In this document: positions 21,895 to 30,665 of the stretch, piece after piece
Numbering within the stretch: position 1 is the stretch's first letter
How the letters are laid out: the number at the start of each line of letters is the position of its first letter
NCBI GenBank assembly: GCA_903934325.1
Contig: CAIZNH010000001.1
Span: forward strand, 26,229-90,228
DNA from: an uncultured Alphaproteobacteria bacterium
GTDB taxonomy: Bacteria > Pseudomonadota > Alphaproteobacteria > Sphingomonadales > Sphingomonadaceae
Length of the DNA stretch: 64,000 bases
Reading direction: 5' to 3'
Position numbers and translations under genes: made by a program
Notes under the pieces: model-generated
The model's input: only the letters and a program-made list of their open reading frames with translations
The model's database searches: none
Told to the model about the DNA's origin: nothing

Positions 21895-22923
21895 ATGAGC
21901 CCGACCCGGCCTGCCACGCGGCGCAGCGCCACGCTTGAGGATATCGCCCGCGAAGCCGGGGTCTCGGTCTCGACTGTCAGCCGGGCATTGAACGACAGTC
22001 CCTCGGTCAAGCGGCGGACCAAGCAGCAGATCTGGCAGATCGCGCGCGCCCATGATTATGAATTCCGCGCCTCGATGCCGGCCGGGCCGAGCGGGGCCGA
22101 TGCGACCATCGCGGTGGTCGTCCCCGCCCCGCAGGCCCGCGAGAGCCGGGTGGCGGACCCCTTCTTCCTCGAACTGCTGGCCGGGATTGCCGAGGCCGCG
22201 CGTGAGCGCAATGCCGACCTCCTGATCAGCCACCTGACCCCGCGCGCCGATGCCGACCTCGACTACGCCATGAGCACGAGCCGCGCGACCGGCGTGATCT
22301 TCATCGGCCAGTCCTCGCTGCACCACGCCTTCAACGCGCTCGCCGCGCGCGACAACCGCTTCGTGGTGTGGGGCGCGGAGTTTCCCGATGCGCAATATTG
22401 CGCGATCGGATCGGACAACGTCGCCGGCGGACGGCGCGCGACCTCGCACCTCGTGCGGCTGGGGCGCAGGCGCATCCTGTTCCTCGGCGATACCGAAGCA
22501 CCCGAAGCCGAGCAGCGCTGCCGGGGCTATCGTCAGGCCCTCGCCCAGGCCGGGATCGCGGTCGACGACAGCCTGATCCTGCCGGCCCATTTCGAAGTCC
22601 ATTCCGCCGAAGCTGCCACCCGCAGCGCGATTGCTGGCGGGCTGAAGTTCGACGCCGTCTTCGCCGCCAGCGACCTCATCGCGATCGGCGCGATCCGCGC
22701 GCTCACCCGTTCGGGGATCAACGTGCCCGCCGATGTCTCGGTGGTGGGCTATGACAACATCCCCGCCGCGCGGCTTGTCACGCCGCAGCTCACCACCATC
22801 GATCAGGACGCGAACCTTGCCGGACGGATGCTGGTGTCCAAGCTGATCGACCGCGGCGATGGCCCGGCGATTTCGGAGCGGCTGGAAACCAGCCTGCTGA
22901 TCCGGGAAAGCTGCGGGGGATGA
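21895..22923 (+). CDS. LacI-family transcriptional repressor of the glucan locus
   Basis: A 342-residue regulator: an N-terminal helix-turn-helix [20 protein letters not shown] (residues 13-32) with the LacI hinge region after it, then a periplasmic-binding-like ligand domain with [26 protein letters not shown] and [20 protein letters not shown]. These are all hallmarks of the LacI/GalR family. It is embedded in the amylase-glucosidase operon, so it is the best candidate to bind the TTGCAAAA-type palindromes in this region and to respond to maltose or a maltodextrin. The upstream in-frame extension lies inside the alpha-glucosidase gene and is rejected. The stop overlaps the next gene by four bases. 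Confidence 0.93.
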   Translation: MSPTRPATRRSATLEDIAREAGVSVSTVSRALNDSPSVKRRTKQQIWQIARAHDYEFRASMPAGPSGADATIAVVVPAPQARESRVADPFFLELLAGIAEAARERNADLLISHLTPRADADLDYAMSTSRATGVIFIGQSSLHHAFNALAARDNRFVVWGAEFPDAQYCAIGSDNVAGGRRATSHLVRLGRRRILFLGDTEAPEAEQRCRGYRQALAQAGIAVDDSLILPAHFEVHSAEAATRSAIAGGLKFDAVFAASDLIAIGAIRALTRSGINVPADVSVVGYDNIPAARLVTPQLTTIDQDANLAGRMLVSKLIDRGDGPAISERLETSLLIRESCGG

Positions 22924-24437
22924 CCGCGCCCCGCCCGCTCAAGAGCATCGTGATCGTCGGCGGCGGCAGCGCGGGCTGGATGACCGCCGCAGCCCTCGCC
23001 GAAGCCGTGGGCCGCTCCTGCGCGATCACCCTGATCGAGAGCGAGGCAATCGGCACGGTCGGCGTGGGCGAGGCGACCATCCCGCCGATCCGCCATTTCA
23101 ACCAGCGGCTCGGGATCGACGAGGCGACCTTCGTGCGCGAGACGCAAGGCAGCTTCAAGCTCGGCATCGAGTTCGTGAACTGGGGCAAGCTGGGCCACCG
23201 CTACTTCCATCCCTTCGGCCAGTATGGCGCCGAATTCGATAGCGTGCCCTTCTACCACCACTGGATGCACGAATATCTCGAAGGGCGGGTGGAAGGCCCG
23301 ATCGACGATTTTTCGATGTGCTGGGCGATGGCGAAGGCGGGCAAGTTTGCCCACCCCTCGCCCGACCGGCGGATGATCCAGTCGACCTTCGATTATGCCT
23401 ACCACTTCGACGCGGGGCTCTATGCCGCCTTCCTTCGGCGCTTTGCGGAAAGCCGCGGGGTGAGGCGGATCGAGGGCAAGGTGGTGGATGTTGCCTTCCG
23501 CGGCGAGGACGGCTTCATCGAGGCGGTCACGCTCGACAGCGGGGCGCGGATCGCAGGCGAATTCTTCATCGATTGCAGCGGTTTCCGCGGGCTTCTCATC
23601 GAGGAGGCGCTGCACGCAGGCTATGACAACTGGCAGCACTGGTTGCCGTGTGACCGCGCCGTGGCCGTCCCCTGCGAGCGCGGCGAGTTCACCCCCTATA
23701 CCCGCTCCACTGCAAGGGAGGCAGGGTGGCAGTGGCGAATCCCGCTCCAGCATCGCACCGGCAATGGCTATGTCCATTGTTCGCAGTTCATCTCCGAGGA
23801 CGAAGCGGCCGAAACCCTCCTCGCCAATCTCGACGGCAAGGCGCTGGCGGACCCCCGCCCCTTGCGCTTTGTCACCGGCAAGCGGCGCAAGTTCTGGGAG
23901 AAGAACTGCGTCGCCATCGGGCTGTCGGCGGGGTTCATGGAGCCGCTGGAATCGACCAGCCTGCACCTCATCCAGTATGGCATCCTGCGCCTCATCGCGC
24001 TGCTGCCGGACAGCACCATGTCGCCCCTGCTGGCGCGTGAATATAATGCCCAGACATCAAGGGAATACGAGCTGATCCGGGACTTCCTGATCCTCCATTA
24101 CAAGGCCAGCGAACGCGACGATTCCGAGCTGTGGCGCTACTGCGCGAACATGCCGATCCCCGACAGCCTGCAATACAAGATCGACCATTTCCGCTCCGCC
24201 GGCATGCTGGTGGCGGACGGGCAGGAGCTGTTCGCCAATCCCAGCTGGATCGCGGTCTATCTCGGGCAAGGCATCGTGCCGCAGCGCGCACCGGCGCTGG
24301 CGATGATGCGCGAGGGGGTTCCGGTGGCCGAGCGCCTCGCCCAGATCCGCAGCGCGATGGATGCGGCGGTGGCGGAAATGCCGTCCCATGGCGAATTCAT
24401 CGCGCGACATTGCGCGGCCCCGCCGATTGCGGCCTGA
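22920..24437 (+). CDS. Tryptophan-halogenase-family flavoprotein (first copy)
   Basis: A 505-residue member of the flavin-dependent tryptophan halogenase family. It has the FAD motif GGGSAGW (residues 14-20), the halogenase signature WQWRIP, an equivalent of the catalytic lysine at Lys80 (GSFKLGIEF, corresponding to Lys79 of PrnA) and EPLESTS with the conserved glutamate. Such proteins need a flavin reductase partner, which is not encoded here. Homologues near TonB-receptor genes are common in Caulobacter, Xanthomonas and sphingomonads; some act on indole, but their native substrate is unknown. ATG 22920 overlaps the repressor stop as ATGA, placing a halogenase in the maltodextrin operon. Confidence 0.92.
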   Translation: MTAPRPLKSIVIVGGGSAGWMTAAALAEAVGRSCAITLIESEAIGTVGVGEATIPPIRHFNQRLGIDEATFVRETQGSFKLGIEFVNWGKLGHRYFHPFGQYGAEFDSVPFYHHWMHEYLEGRVEGPIDDFSMCWAMAKAGKFAHPSPDRRMIQSTFDYAYHFDAGLYAAFLRRFAESRGVRRIEGKVVDVAFRGEDGFIEAVTLDSGARIAGEFFIDCSGFRGLLIEEALHAGYDNWQHWLPCDRAVAVPCERGEFTPYTRSTAREAGWQWRIPLQHRTGNGYVHCSQFISEDEAAETLLANLDGKALADPRPLRFVTGKRRKFWEKNCVAIGLSAGFMEPLESTSLHLIQYGILRLIALLPDSTMSPLLAREYNAQTSREYELIRDFLILHYKASERDDSELWRYCANMPIPDSLQYKIDHFRSAGMLVADGQELFANPSWIAVYLGQGIVPQRAPALAMMREGVPVAERLAQIRSAMDAAVAEMPSHGEFIARHCAAPPIAA

Positions 24438-24473
24438 GCCCCGCTTTTCCGCCAAAAACCTCTGCGAGAGCCC

Positions 24474-24499
24474 CGCGATGTTTCACGTGAAACATCGCG
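24474..24499. other. parS: parS-like centromere site (ParB-binding palindrome)
   Basis: The core TGTTTCACGTGAAACA (24479-24494) is a full match to the conserved bacterial parS consensus TGTTnCACGTGAAACA, to which ParB binds. The symmetry extends five more bases each side (CGCGA/TCGCG), making a perfect 26-base palindrome. It lies between the halogenase gene and the terminator of the receptor gene, in non-coding DNA. ParB spreading from such sites organises the origin region, so this part of the chromosome is probably close to the replication origin. parA and parB are not in the window. Confidence 0.85.
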
Positions 24500-24577
24500 C
24501 ATGACGCCCCCATCTCGGCCCTAACTCGGGGTCAAGTGCGACCTAACACGGCAGCAAAATCGCCACCCCGACACGGA

Positions 24578-24608
24578 AAAAGGGCCCGCCATCGCTGGCG
24601 AGCCCTTT
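24578..24608 (-). terminator. Rho-independent terminator of the TonB-receptor gene
   Basis: Read on the minus strand, AAAGGGC pairs with GCCCTTT and CGCC with GGCG around an AGCGAT loop, with one unpaired base on each side, and the stem is followed by TTCC. It lies 35 bases after the receptor stop codon. Confidence 0.8.
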
Positions 24609-24642
24609 CCTGAAACCCTGGTACGACCCGAGGGCGTCGTGA

Positions 24643-27426
24643 TCAGAAGGTCTTGCGGAGCGTCACGTTGAACGTGCGGCCGTAGAGCTCGTGGCGGCTC
24701 GGGAAGTCGCCGACATCCGCACCCGCCGCGTTGAACAGGGTGTTCTGCGTCACGAAGGGCTCGTTCGTCATGTTGAACACTTCGGCCAGGATCTGCACCC
24801 CGTTGAGGAAGCTGCCCGGCTTGTCGAAGGTGTAACCGATCTGCGCGTCGAGGATGGTTTCCGGGCGGGCCTGCGCACCCGACAGCGAGCCGTCGAAGTT
24901 CTGCACTTCCGAGAGGAACCCGGCGCGGTAGCGCGCCGCCAGCTTGGCGCGGAAGCCGTGCTTTTCGTAGAAGATGTCACCCGACCAGGTGAGATCCGAA
25001 TAGCCCGGGATCGCGATCGGATTGAAGTTCTGGTTCTGCACCTCGGCATCGGCATAGGTGATCGAGTAGAACCCGCCGAACCCGTCGAGCCCTTCGGCCA
25101 GATCGCCGAAGTTGACGCGCAGCGTGCCTTCGATGCCGGTGATCTTGCCGTCGGCAAAGTTCACCGGACCGTTGAAGATGCCGGTCGCCACTTCAGGATT
25201 GGTGGTCAGGATGCCGCCAGCGCCGAAGTTCTCGATCGACTGGGTCAGATCGGTCAGCTCGCTGAAGTCGATGATCCAGTCCGACAGGTCCTTGTGGAAG
25301 GCCGCGACGATGATCGCGGTGCCGGGCGAGAAGTACTTCTCGAGGCTGATGTCGTAGGCGACCGATTCATACGGCTGCAGGAAGGGGTTGCCCCCGCCGA
25401 GGTTGAAGCAGACCACCGAGGGCGGGTTGAAAGCCACCACCCGGTCAGGACGCTGGTCGTTGTTGGTGTCGACGCAGCTCTGGGCGTTGAAGCCGATGTT
25501 CTGGTTCGCCGTCATCTGGTCGAGACGCGAGCGGGTGATGGTCTTGGCCGCCGCGATACGGATGAAGGTGTCGGGCATGATCTCGAAGCTGAGGTTCATG
25601 CTCGGCAGCCAGTTGCTGTAGCTCGTGCCGACGGTGTTGGTCAGCCCGCCGCCGATCGTGCCGGTCGAGGACTGGTCCGCATCCGAATAGCGCAGGCCGA
25701 TATTGCCGCGCACCGGAACCGAGCCGAGATCGCCGTCGATATTGGCCTGGATGTAGAAGTTGTGGACCTTCTCGTTCACCACCCACTGGGTGTCGAAGGT
25801 GGCCTTCTCGACGCGGTAGGTGCCGTCGGTGAGGAAGGACGAGGGGTCATAGGCGAGAATGTCGTTGCCGAGCCCGCCGGTGTTGGTGCTGCCCACGATG
25901 GCGCTGGTCGGCACGGCCAGGCCGTTGCCGAAGGCGGCGGTGGGACGCAGGAAGCTCTCGTTCGAATCGAAGTTCTTCGAACGATCAGTGTAGAGCCAGC
26001 CCAGCGTGATGTTGTCGATCAGCCCGCCGTCGAATTCCCAATAGGCTTCGGCGCGCAGCTGGTTCAGCTCGTCCTCGATGATCGGCTGCTTGATGAAGCC
26101 GACCTGGCCCCACCCGCCCGGATCGGTGAGCAGGACGTTGGCCGGGTTGGTGTAATCGAGCACGCCGTCGATCGAATAGGTCCCGTCGCGCGGGAAGGTG
26201 AAAGTCAGCGTGTCCTGCGCACCCGAACGGGCACGGCCGGTGCCGGCATAGCTTTCATAGTCGATGTCGTTGCGGTTCAGCGTCGAATAGCCGTAGTCGA
26301 GCACGAAGCCGAGGTTGTCGGTGGCCTTCCATTCAAGGTTGGCGCCGATCGCGAAGATCTCCGACTCGCTGCCTTCGGTGTCGGTGCGCAGGATCGGCAC
26401 GACATTGCGATAGGTCGCGCTATCGGCAAACGGACCGCTGCCGGTCGCGCCGCCAAAGGTTGCACCGCTCCACGAGGCAATCGGGGTTTCGGTGCCGCGG
26501 AAGATGCCGGAGTCGCTGGTGTCGGTGTAGAAGCTGTCGACCGTCAGCGAGACGCGGTCGGTCGGTTCGAACTGCAGCGTACCGGCGAGCGAGGTGCGCT
26601 CGAAGGTGCGGCTGACCACGCCCTGACGCGGGTTGTCGGCCGGGTAGATCACGCCGGCTGCGGTGCGGCCGACCTGGAACTGGTTGGTCTTCAGCTCGCG
26701 GCTGATGAACTGGGTCGGGATCGACTGCACCGTGACGCCCAGCGACCAGCCCAGCGTGCCGGCATCGTTCTGATCGATGTAGGAACCGAAGAAGCGGTAG
26801 CCGTCATTGGCGACGTCCGGGTTCAGCTTGCCGCTGTCGTTGATCGTGTAGGTCGCCGATGCGGTGATCTGGCGCTTGTTCGAATCGAGCGGACGGATGG
26901 TGCGCAGGTCGACCGCGCCGGCGATGCCGATGGCGGCAAGACGGGCGTCACCGGTCTTGTAGACCACGCCCGAGCCGATCAGCTCGGAGGGGAACTGGTC
27001 GAATTCGATGCCGCGGTTGTTGCCCGCAGAAACGACTTCGCGGCCATTGAGGAGGGCCAGCGAGAAGTCCGGACCGAGGCCGCGGATCGAGATCTGCTGC
27101 GAACGGCCGCGCACGCGCTGGGCGGTCACACCCGGCAGGCGGGCGAGCGTATCAGCGATCGAGATGTCGGGCAGCAGACCGATGTCTTCGGCCGCGATCA
27201 CTTCGACGATCGAAGTGGCCTTGCGCTTGGCATCGAGCGAGGTCTGGATCGAGCTGCGGATACCGGTGACGACGATATCATCGCCCTGGTCCTGTCCTTC
27301 GACGGCAGCAGCCGCCTGCTCATCGGCGTTCTGCGCGAGCGCCGGAGCCCCCGTCGCCGCGAGCGCCAGAAAGGTCGCGGCCCCGCACAGCAGGCGCGCG
27401 CTTACATTGATCCCGTTGGTTTTCAT
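24643..27426 (-). CDS. TonB-dependent outer membrane receptor (Xanthomonas/Caulobacter type)
   Basis: A 927-residue outer-membrane receptor for energy-dependent uptake, here probably of maltodextrins. The signal peptide ends PALAQ; a TonB box DDIVVTG follows at residues 49-55. The plug domain holds IADTLARLPGVTAQR and ISIRGLGPDFSLALLNGR; the barrel ends with GRTFNVTLRKTF, its last residue Phe as needed by the BAM complex. The layout fits the TIGR01782-type receptors. It is transcribed leftward from a 371-base control region shared with the DUF6445 gene and ends at a hairpin. Its link to the glucan operons rests on position and on the shared operator-like sequence. Confidence 0.93.
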   Translation of the reverse strand: MKTNGINVSARLLCGAATFLALAATGAPALAQNADEQAAAAVEGQDQGDDIVVTGIRSSIQTSLDAKRKATSIVEVIAAEDIGLLPDISIADTLARLPGVTAQRVRGRSQQISIRGLGPDFSLALLNGREVVSAGNNRGIEFDQFPSELIGSGVVYKTGDARLAAIGIAGAVDLRTIRPLDSNKRQITASATYTINDSGKLNPDVANDGYRFFGSYIDQNDAGTLGWSLGVTVQSIPTQFISRELKTNQFQVGRTAAGVIYPADNPRQGVVSRTFERTSLAGTLQFEPTDRVSLTVDSFYTDTSDSGIFRGTETPIASWSGATFGGATGSGPFADSATYRNVVPILRTDTEGSESEIFAIGANLEWKATDNLGFVLDYGYSTLNRNDIDYESYAGTGRARSGAQDTLTFTFPRDGTYSIDGVLDYTNPANVLLTDPGGWGQVGFIKQPIIEDELNQLRAEAYWEFDGGLIDNITLGWLYTDRSKNFDSNESFLRPTAAFGNGLAVPTSAIVGSTNTGGLGNDILAYDPSSFLTDGTYRVEKATFDTQWVVNEKVHNFYIQANIDGDLGSVPVRGNIGLRYSDADQSSTGTIGGGLTNTVGTSYSNWLPSMNLSFEIMPDTFIRIAAAKTITRSRLDQMTANQNIGFNAQSCVDTNNDQRPDRVVAFNPPSVVCFNLGGGNPFLQPYESVAYDISLEKYFSPGTAIIVAAFHKDLSDWIIDFSELTDLTQSIENFGAGGILTTNPEVATGIFNGPVNFADGKITGIEGTLRVNFGDLAEGLDGFGGFYSITYADAEVQNQNFNPIAIPGYSDLTWSGDIFYEKHGFRAKLAARYRAGFLSEVQNFDGSLSGAQARPETILDAQIGYTFDKPGSFLNGVQILAEVFNMTNEPFVTQNTLFNAAGADVGDFPSRHELYGRTFNVTLRKTF

Positions 27427-27797
27427 CGAAACTCCCCTCCGCCAGGCGCATCATTCGTGCGCTTTTGCAGGTTTTTTCATAGCCTAGTCGGAAGCCGAGG
27501 TAAATCGCCAATCGCGCATCACTGTGCAAAGCGGCCTGCAATCTATATTTCTACTTATTTTCTGATGCTTGATTGCATTTTTGGAGGCCAGAGCCCGGTG
27601 CCGGCGCGCGGGTTTTGCGGATTTGTTGCCGGATTGTCACAGTCTCGCACCTCGCCCGCAGCCTTGTGTTGGACTGGAGCCACGCCGCCCGGTACCGACA
27701 GGCGGCCTTCCGGCAGTTTTGCAGATTATTCTGTTGTTTTTCATATGCCTGTTCTTACGCCTTGGCCGCCAGCGAGGCTTTTGTTAGGCTCCCGATC
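27427..27797. promoter_or_regulatory. Divergent control region of the receptor and DUF6445 genes
   Basis: A 371-base gap upstream of both the TonB-receptor (leftward) and the oxygenase-like gene (rightward). The part near the receptor (27530-27590) is AT-rich. It contains several TTTTGCAG-type half-sites (near 27472 and 27717) but no complete palindrome; the complete one is at 27957-27972, inside the next gene. Open frames that run through the region on the + strand have no start signal and are rejected as genes. Confidence 0.6.
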
Positions 27798-28529
27798 ATG
27801 GCCCGACCCCCCGTTTCCAGCGCGAACACCGCCCCTCAGGGATGGACCATCACGCCGCATGACGCGCGCATTTCCGGCTTTTCATCGCAAAACCATAGGC
27901 TTGTTACGATAGACAGCCTGCTCGTCGACCCCGAACACGCCATTGGCCAAGTCGTTTTGCAAAATTTTGCAAGAATCACGCCGCAATATCCCGGGCTGCG
28001 TGCGCCGCTCGATCCGGAGGTGGGCGCAGCATGGCTGGCGCAGTTGGCCCCGCTGCTTGACCAGTGGTTCGAAACCGGCGGAGTCCGCTGGGAGATGCAG
28101 GCGTGGTTTTCGCTCGTCACCACCCCGCCTGCCGCGCTCGCGCCGATCCAGCGCCTGCCCCATGTCGACGGCACCGATCCGCGCCAGATCGCGATGATGC
28201 TCTATCTCCACCAGACTGGTCACGGTGGAACCGCCTTCTTCCGCCACCGCTCGACCGGGCTGGAGGCGCTCACCGCCGAGGACTATCCGCGCTATGCCGC
28301 CGCCGTGCAGGCCGATTTCGGACGCACCGGGCTGCCGCCTGCCGCCTATCCCACCGACGGCGCCCCGCATTTCGAGCGCACCCATGTGGTCGAGGGCCAT
28401 TTCAACAGCGCCGTGTTCTATCGCGGTAACATCCTGCATAGCGGGGTGATCGACAATAATGCGCCGCTGAGCGCCGATCCGCGGGAGGGGCGGTTGACGA
28501 TCAACGCCTTCTTCCGCCCGGCACAATAG
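27798..28529 (+). CDS. DUF6445-type 2-oxoglutarate/Fe(II) oxygenase-like protein
   Basis: A 243-residue protein that looks like a prolyl-hydroxylase-type oxygenase. It has a candidate facial triad His122-Asp124 (PHVDGTD) and His214 (GNILHSG), and Arg232 (GRLTIN) placed to bind 2-oxoglutarate. Proteins of this kind are often encoded with tryptophan halogenases and TonB receptors; their substrate is unknown. ATG 27798 is preceded by weak signals, and an upstream extension would run through the control region. The halogenase gene follows after 29 bases, so the two are probably co-transcribed. Codons 54-59 form an operator-like palindrome with codons rare for this genome. Confidence 0.8.
   Translation: MARPPVSSANTAPQGWTITPHDARISGFSSQNHRLVTIDSLLVDPEHAIGQVVLQNFARITPQYPGLRAPLDPEVGAAWLAQLAPLLDQWFETGGVRWEMQAWFSLVTTPPAALAPIQRLPHVDGTDPRQIAMMLYLHQTGHGGTAFFRHRSTGLEALTAEDYPRYAAAVQADFGRTGLPPAAYPTDGAPHFERTHVVEGHFNSAVFYRGNILHSGVIDNNAPLSADPREGRLTINAFFRPAQ
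27957..27972. promoter_or_regulatory. Operator-like palindrome TTGCAAAATTTTGCAA inside the DUF6445 gene
   Basis: A perfect 16-base palindrome. With one flanking base each side it matches the site at 18195-18212 in 16 of 18 positions. It lies 531 bases upstream of the receptor start codon and 159 bases inside the DUF6445 gene, where it is read as TTG CAA AAT TTT GCA AGA, a run of A/T-ending codons unlike the GC-ending codons around it. Role as an operator for the LacI-type repressor is inference. Confidence 0.6.
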
Positions 28530-28558
28530 GCGGCGAAGACAAGACAACAGGGACAGGC

Positions 28559-30085
28559 ATGATGGAGAGCGCAGCGGTGAACAGGCTGGTGATCGTCGGC
28601 GGGGGGACTGCGGGCTGGATCACGGCGGCGGCCTTTGCCCGGCTGCTGGGCGGCAAGCTCGACATCACGCTGGTCGAAAGCGAGGCCATCGGCATTGTCG
28701 GCGTGGGCGAGGCGACGATCCCGCAGATCATCCGCTTGAACGCGATCCTCGGCCTGGACGAGAACGCCTTCCTGCGCGCCACCTCGGGCACCTTCAAGCT
28801 CGGGATCGAGTTCGTCGACTGGGGCAGCATCGGTAGCCGCTATCTCCACACCTTCGGCGACACCGGCCTGCCGCTCGGCAATGTGCCGTTCCACCACTAT
28901 TGGCGGCGCAGCGCCGGAGCCGCGCCCGATCCCAAGGGGCTGTGGAACTGGTCGCTGCACCAGCTGGCCGCCGATCAGGCGCGCTTCGGCAAGCTCGACC
29001 GGGTCGGCAACACGGCGATGACGGGCCTCGCCTATGCCTACCATTTCGATGCCAGCCGCTATGCCCTGTTCCTGCGCGACTATGCCGAAGGGCGCGGGGT
29101 CAAGCGCCGCGAGGGGATCGTCCAAAGCGTCGAGCGTGACGGGCAGAGCGGCGATATCCGTTCGATCACGCTTCAGGACGGGCAGCAGATCGCAGGCGAT
29201 TTCTTCATCGATTGCACCGGCTTTCGCTCGCTCTTGCTGGGGCAGGAACTGGGCGTCGGCTATCAGGACTGGTCGAAATGGCTGCCGTGCGACCGCGCGC
29301 TGGCCGTGCCGAGCGAGCGCCTGCCCACCCTCGTCCCCTATACCCGCGCCACCGCCAAGAGCGCCGGGTGGCAATGGCGCATCCCGCTCCAGCACCGCAC
29401 CGGCAACGGCCATGTCTATGCCTCGGGCTTCATTTCCGACGATGCGGCGGCCGAGACACTGCTGGCGGGGCTCGACACCAAGGCGCTGGATGATCCGCGC
29501 CCGATCCGCTTCACCACCGGGCGGCGCGAGACCTTCTGGTCGCACAATTGCGCCGCGATCGGGCTTTCGAGCGGGTTCCTCGAACCGCTCGAATCGACCT
29601 CGATCCACCTCATCCAGTCGCATGTCAGCCGGCTGATCCAGCTCTTCCCGCGCTCGGCCCATGCCGATGCCGAGCGTGCGGAATATAACCGTCGCTGCGA
29701 AGCAGAATTCGCGCAGATCCGCGACTTCCTGATCCTCCACTACCACCAGACCGCGCGCGAGGATTCGGAGTTCTGGCGCTATTGCAAGCATATGGACGTG
29801 CCCGACAGCCTCACCCACAAGCGCGAGCTGTTCGCCGCCTCGGGCCGGATCGGGCGCGATGTCGATGATCTGTTCCGCGATGCGAGCTGGGTGCAGGTGA
29901 TGCTGGGCCAGGGGATCATCCCGCAGGATTACGATCCCATGGCCGATCAGATGAGCGATGCGCAGCTCGCCGAATTCCTCGCCAACCTGCGCACCATCAT
30001 CACCCGCAGCGTCGCAAGCCTGCCGAGCCACGAGGAATATCTCGCGCGCCACTGCCCCGCCGCCGTGCTCGACGCCGCCGCCTGA
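28559..30085 (+). CDS. Tryptophan-halogenase-family flavoprotein (second copy)
   Basis: A 508-residue paralogue of the product of 22920-24437, with the same landmarks: FAD motif GGGTAGW (14-20), Lys80 in [23 protein letters not shown] and EPLESTS. The two differ most in the stretch after residue 100, which covers the substrate-binding region, so they may act on different substrates. It lies 29 bases after the DUF6445 gene; ATG 28559 and ATG 28562 are both possible starts, with GGACAGG just upstream. A bidirectional hairpin follows. No flavin reductase gene is nearby. Confidence 0.92.
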   Translation: MMESAAVNRLVIVGGGTAGWITAAAFARLLGGKLDITLVESEAIGIVGVGEATIPQIIRLNAILGLDENAFLRATSGTFKLGIEFVDWGSIGSRYLHTFGDTGLPLGNVPFHHYWRRSAGAAPDPKGLWNWSLHQLAADQARFGKLDRVGNTAMTGLAYAYHFDASRYALFLRDYAEGRGVKRREGIVQSVERDGQSGDIRSITLQDGQQIAGDFFIDCTGFRSLLLGQELGVGYQDWSKWLPCDRALAVPSERLPTLVPYTRATAKSAGWQWRIPLQHRTGNGHVYASGFISDDAAAETLLAGLDTKALDDPRPIRFTTGRRETFWSHNCAAIGLSSGFLEPLESTSIHLIQSHVSRLIQLFPRSAHADAERAEYNRRCEAEFAQIRDFLILHYHQTAREDSEFWRYCKHMDVPDSLTHKRELFAASGRIGRDVDDLFRDASWVQVMLGQGIIPQDYDPMADQMSDAQLAEFLANLRTIITRSVASLPSHEEYLARHCPAAVLDAAA

Positions 30086-30121
30086 TTCGAGACCGCCTGA
30101 TCCAACACCGGATGCGGGCAC

Positions 30122-30159
30122 AAAAAAGGGCGGCGTGGCATCCCACACCGCCCGTTTTT
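30122..30159. terminator. Bidirectional terminator between halogenase and cytochrome c genes
   Basis: An A6 tract, the arm GGGCGGCGTGG, a CATC loop, the arm CCACACCGCCC (one mismatch) and then GTTTTTC. It has A and T runs on both sides, so it can serve both the rightward halogenase and the leftward cytochrome gene. Confidence 0.8.
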
Positions 30160-30176
30160 CGTGTCAGCTAAGAAGC

Positions 30177-30665
30177 TTACTTCTTGGTGCTGGCGAGATA
30201 GGCCACGAGGTTGGCGCGGTCCTGATCGTCCTTGATGCCCGGGAAGGCCATCTTGGTGCCGGGCATGAAAGCCTTCGGATCCTTGAGGTATTCGAACAGA
30301 ACGTCTTCGCTCCAGGTCACGCCGCTGTTCTTGTTAGCGTCCGAGTAGGCGAAGCCGGCAACCTGGCCCGACGCGCGGCCGACCACGTTGTAGAGCGACG
30401 GACCGACGCGGTTCACGCCGTCTTCGAGCACGTGGCACGAACGGCAAAGCGCGAACACCTTTTCGCCGGCGGCGGCATCGGTGGTGAAGCTGGCGTATTC
30501 GACCTTGGCACCGGCGTCAGCCGCAGGCGCGGCCGCTTCGGTGGCAGCCGGAGCAGCAGCCTCGGTAGCCGCAGGTGCAGGAGCTTCCTCCTTCTTGCCG
30601 CCACATGCCGAAAGAGTAGCGAGGCTTGCCAGCATGGCGGCCCCCATCAGGAAATTGCGCTTCAT
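30177..30665 (-). CDS. Lipid-anchored class I cytochrome c
   Basis: A 162-residue periplasmic electron carrier. The N-terminus is a lipoprotein signal with lipobox LSAC (Cys21). Residues 28-52 form a repetitive linker made of APAATEAA units, then comes a single-haem cytochrome domain with CRSCH (74-78) and a methionine ligand in GTKMAF (Met139). It looks like a tethered version of a cytochrome c2/c550-type carrier that could link the bc1 complex with the reaction centre or an oxidase. AGAGGA precedes ATG 30665; longer in-frame starts would destroy the signal peptide. Assignment to photosynthesis rather than respiration is open. Confidence 0.88.
   Translation of the reverse strand: MKRNFLMGAAMLASLATLSACGGKKEEAPAPAATEAAAPAATEAAAPAADAGAKVEYASFTTDAAAGEKVFALCRSCHVLEDGVNRVGPSLYNVVGRASGQVAGFAYSDANKNSGVTWSEDVLFEYLKDPKAFMPGTKMAFPGIKDDQDRANLVAYLASTKK

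Noticed and set aside
24474..24499. Palindrome as a terminator for the first halogenase gene
   Set aside because: It has no T tract and its core equals the parS consensus, which explains the sequence better.
24691..27912. Open frame of 1073 codons antisense to the TonB receptor
   Set aside because: Arg/Gly/Ala/Val-rich shadow translation with no domain; it also runs through the AT-rich control region. The receptor on the minus strand has signal peptide, TonB box and terminal Phe.
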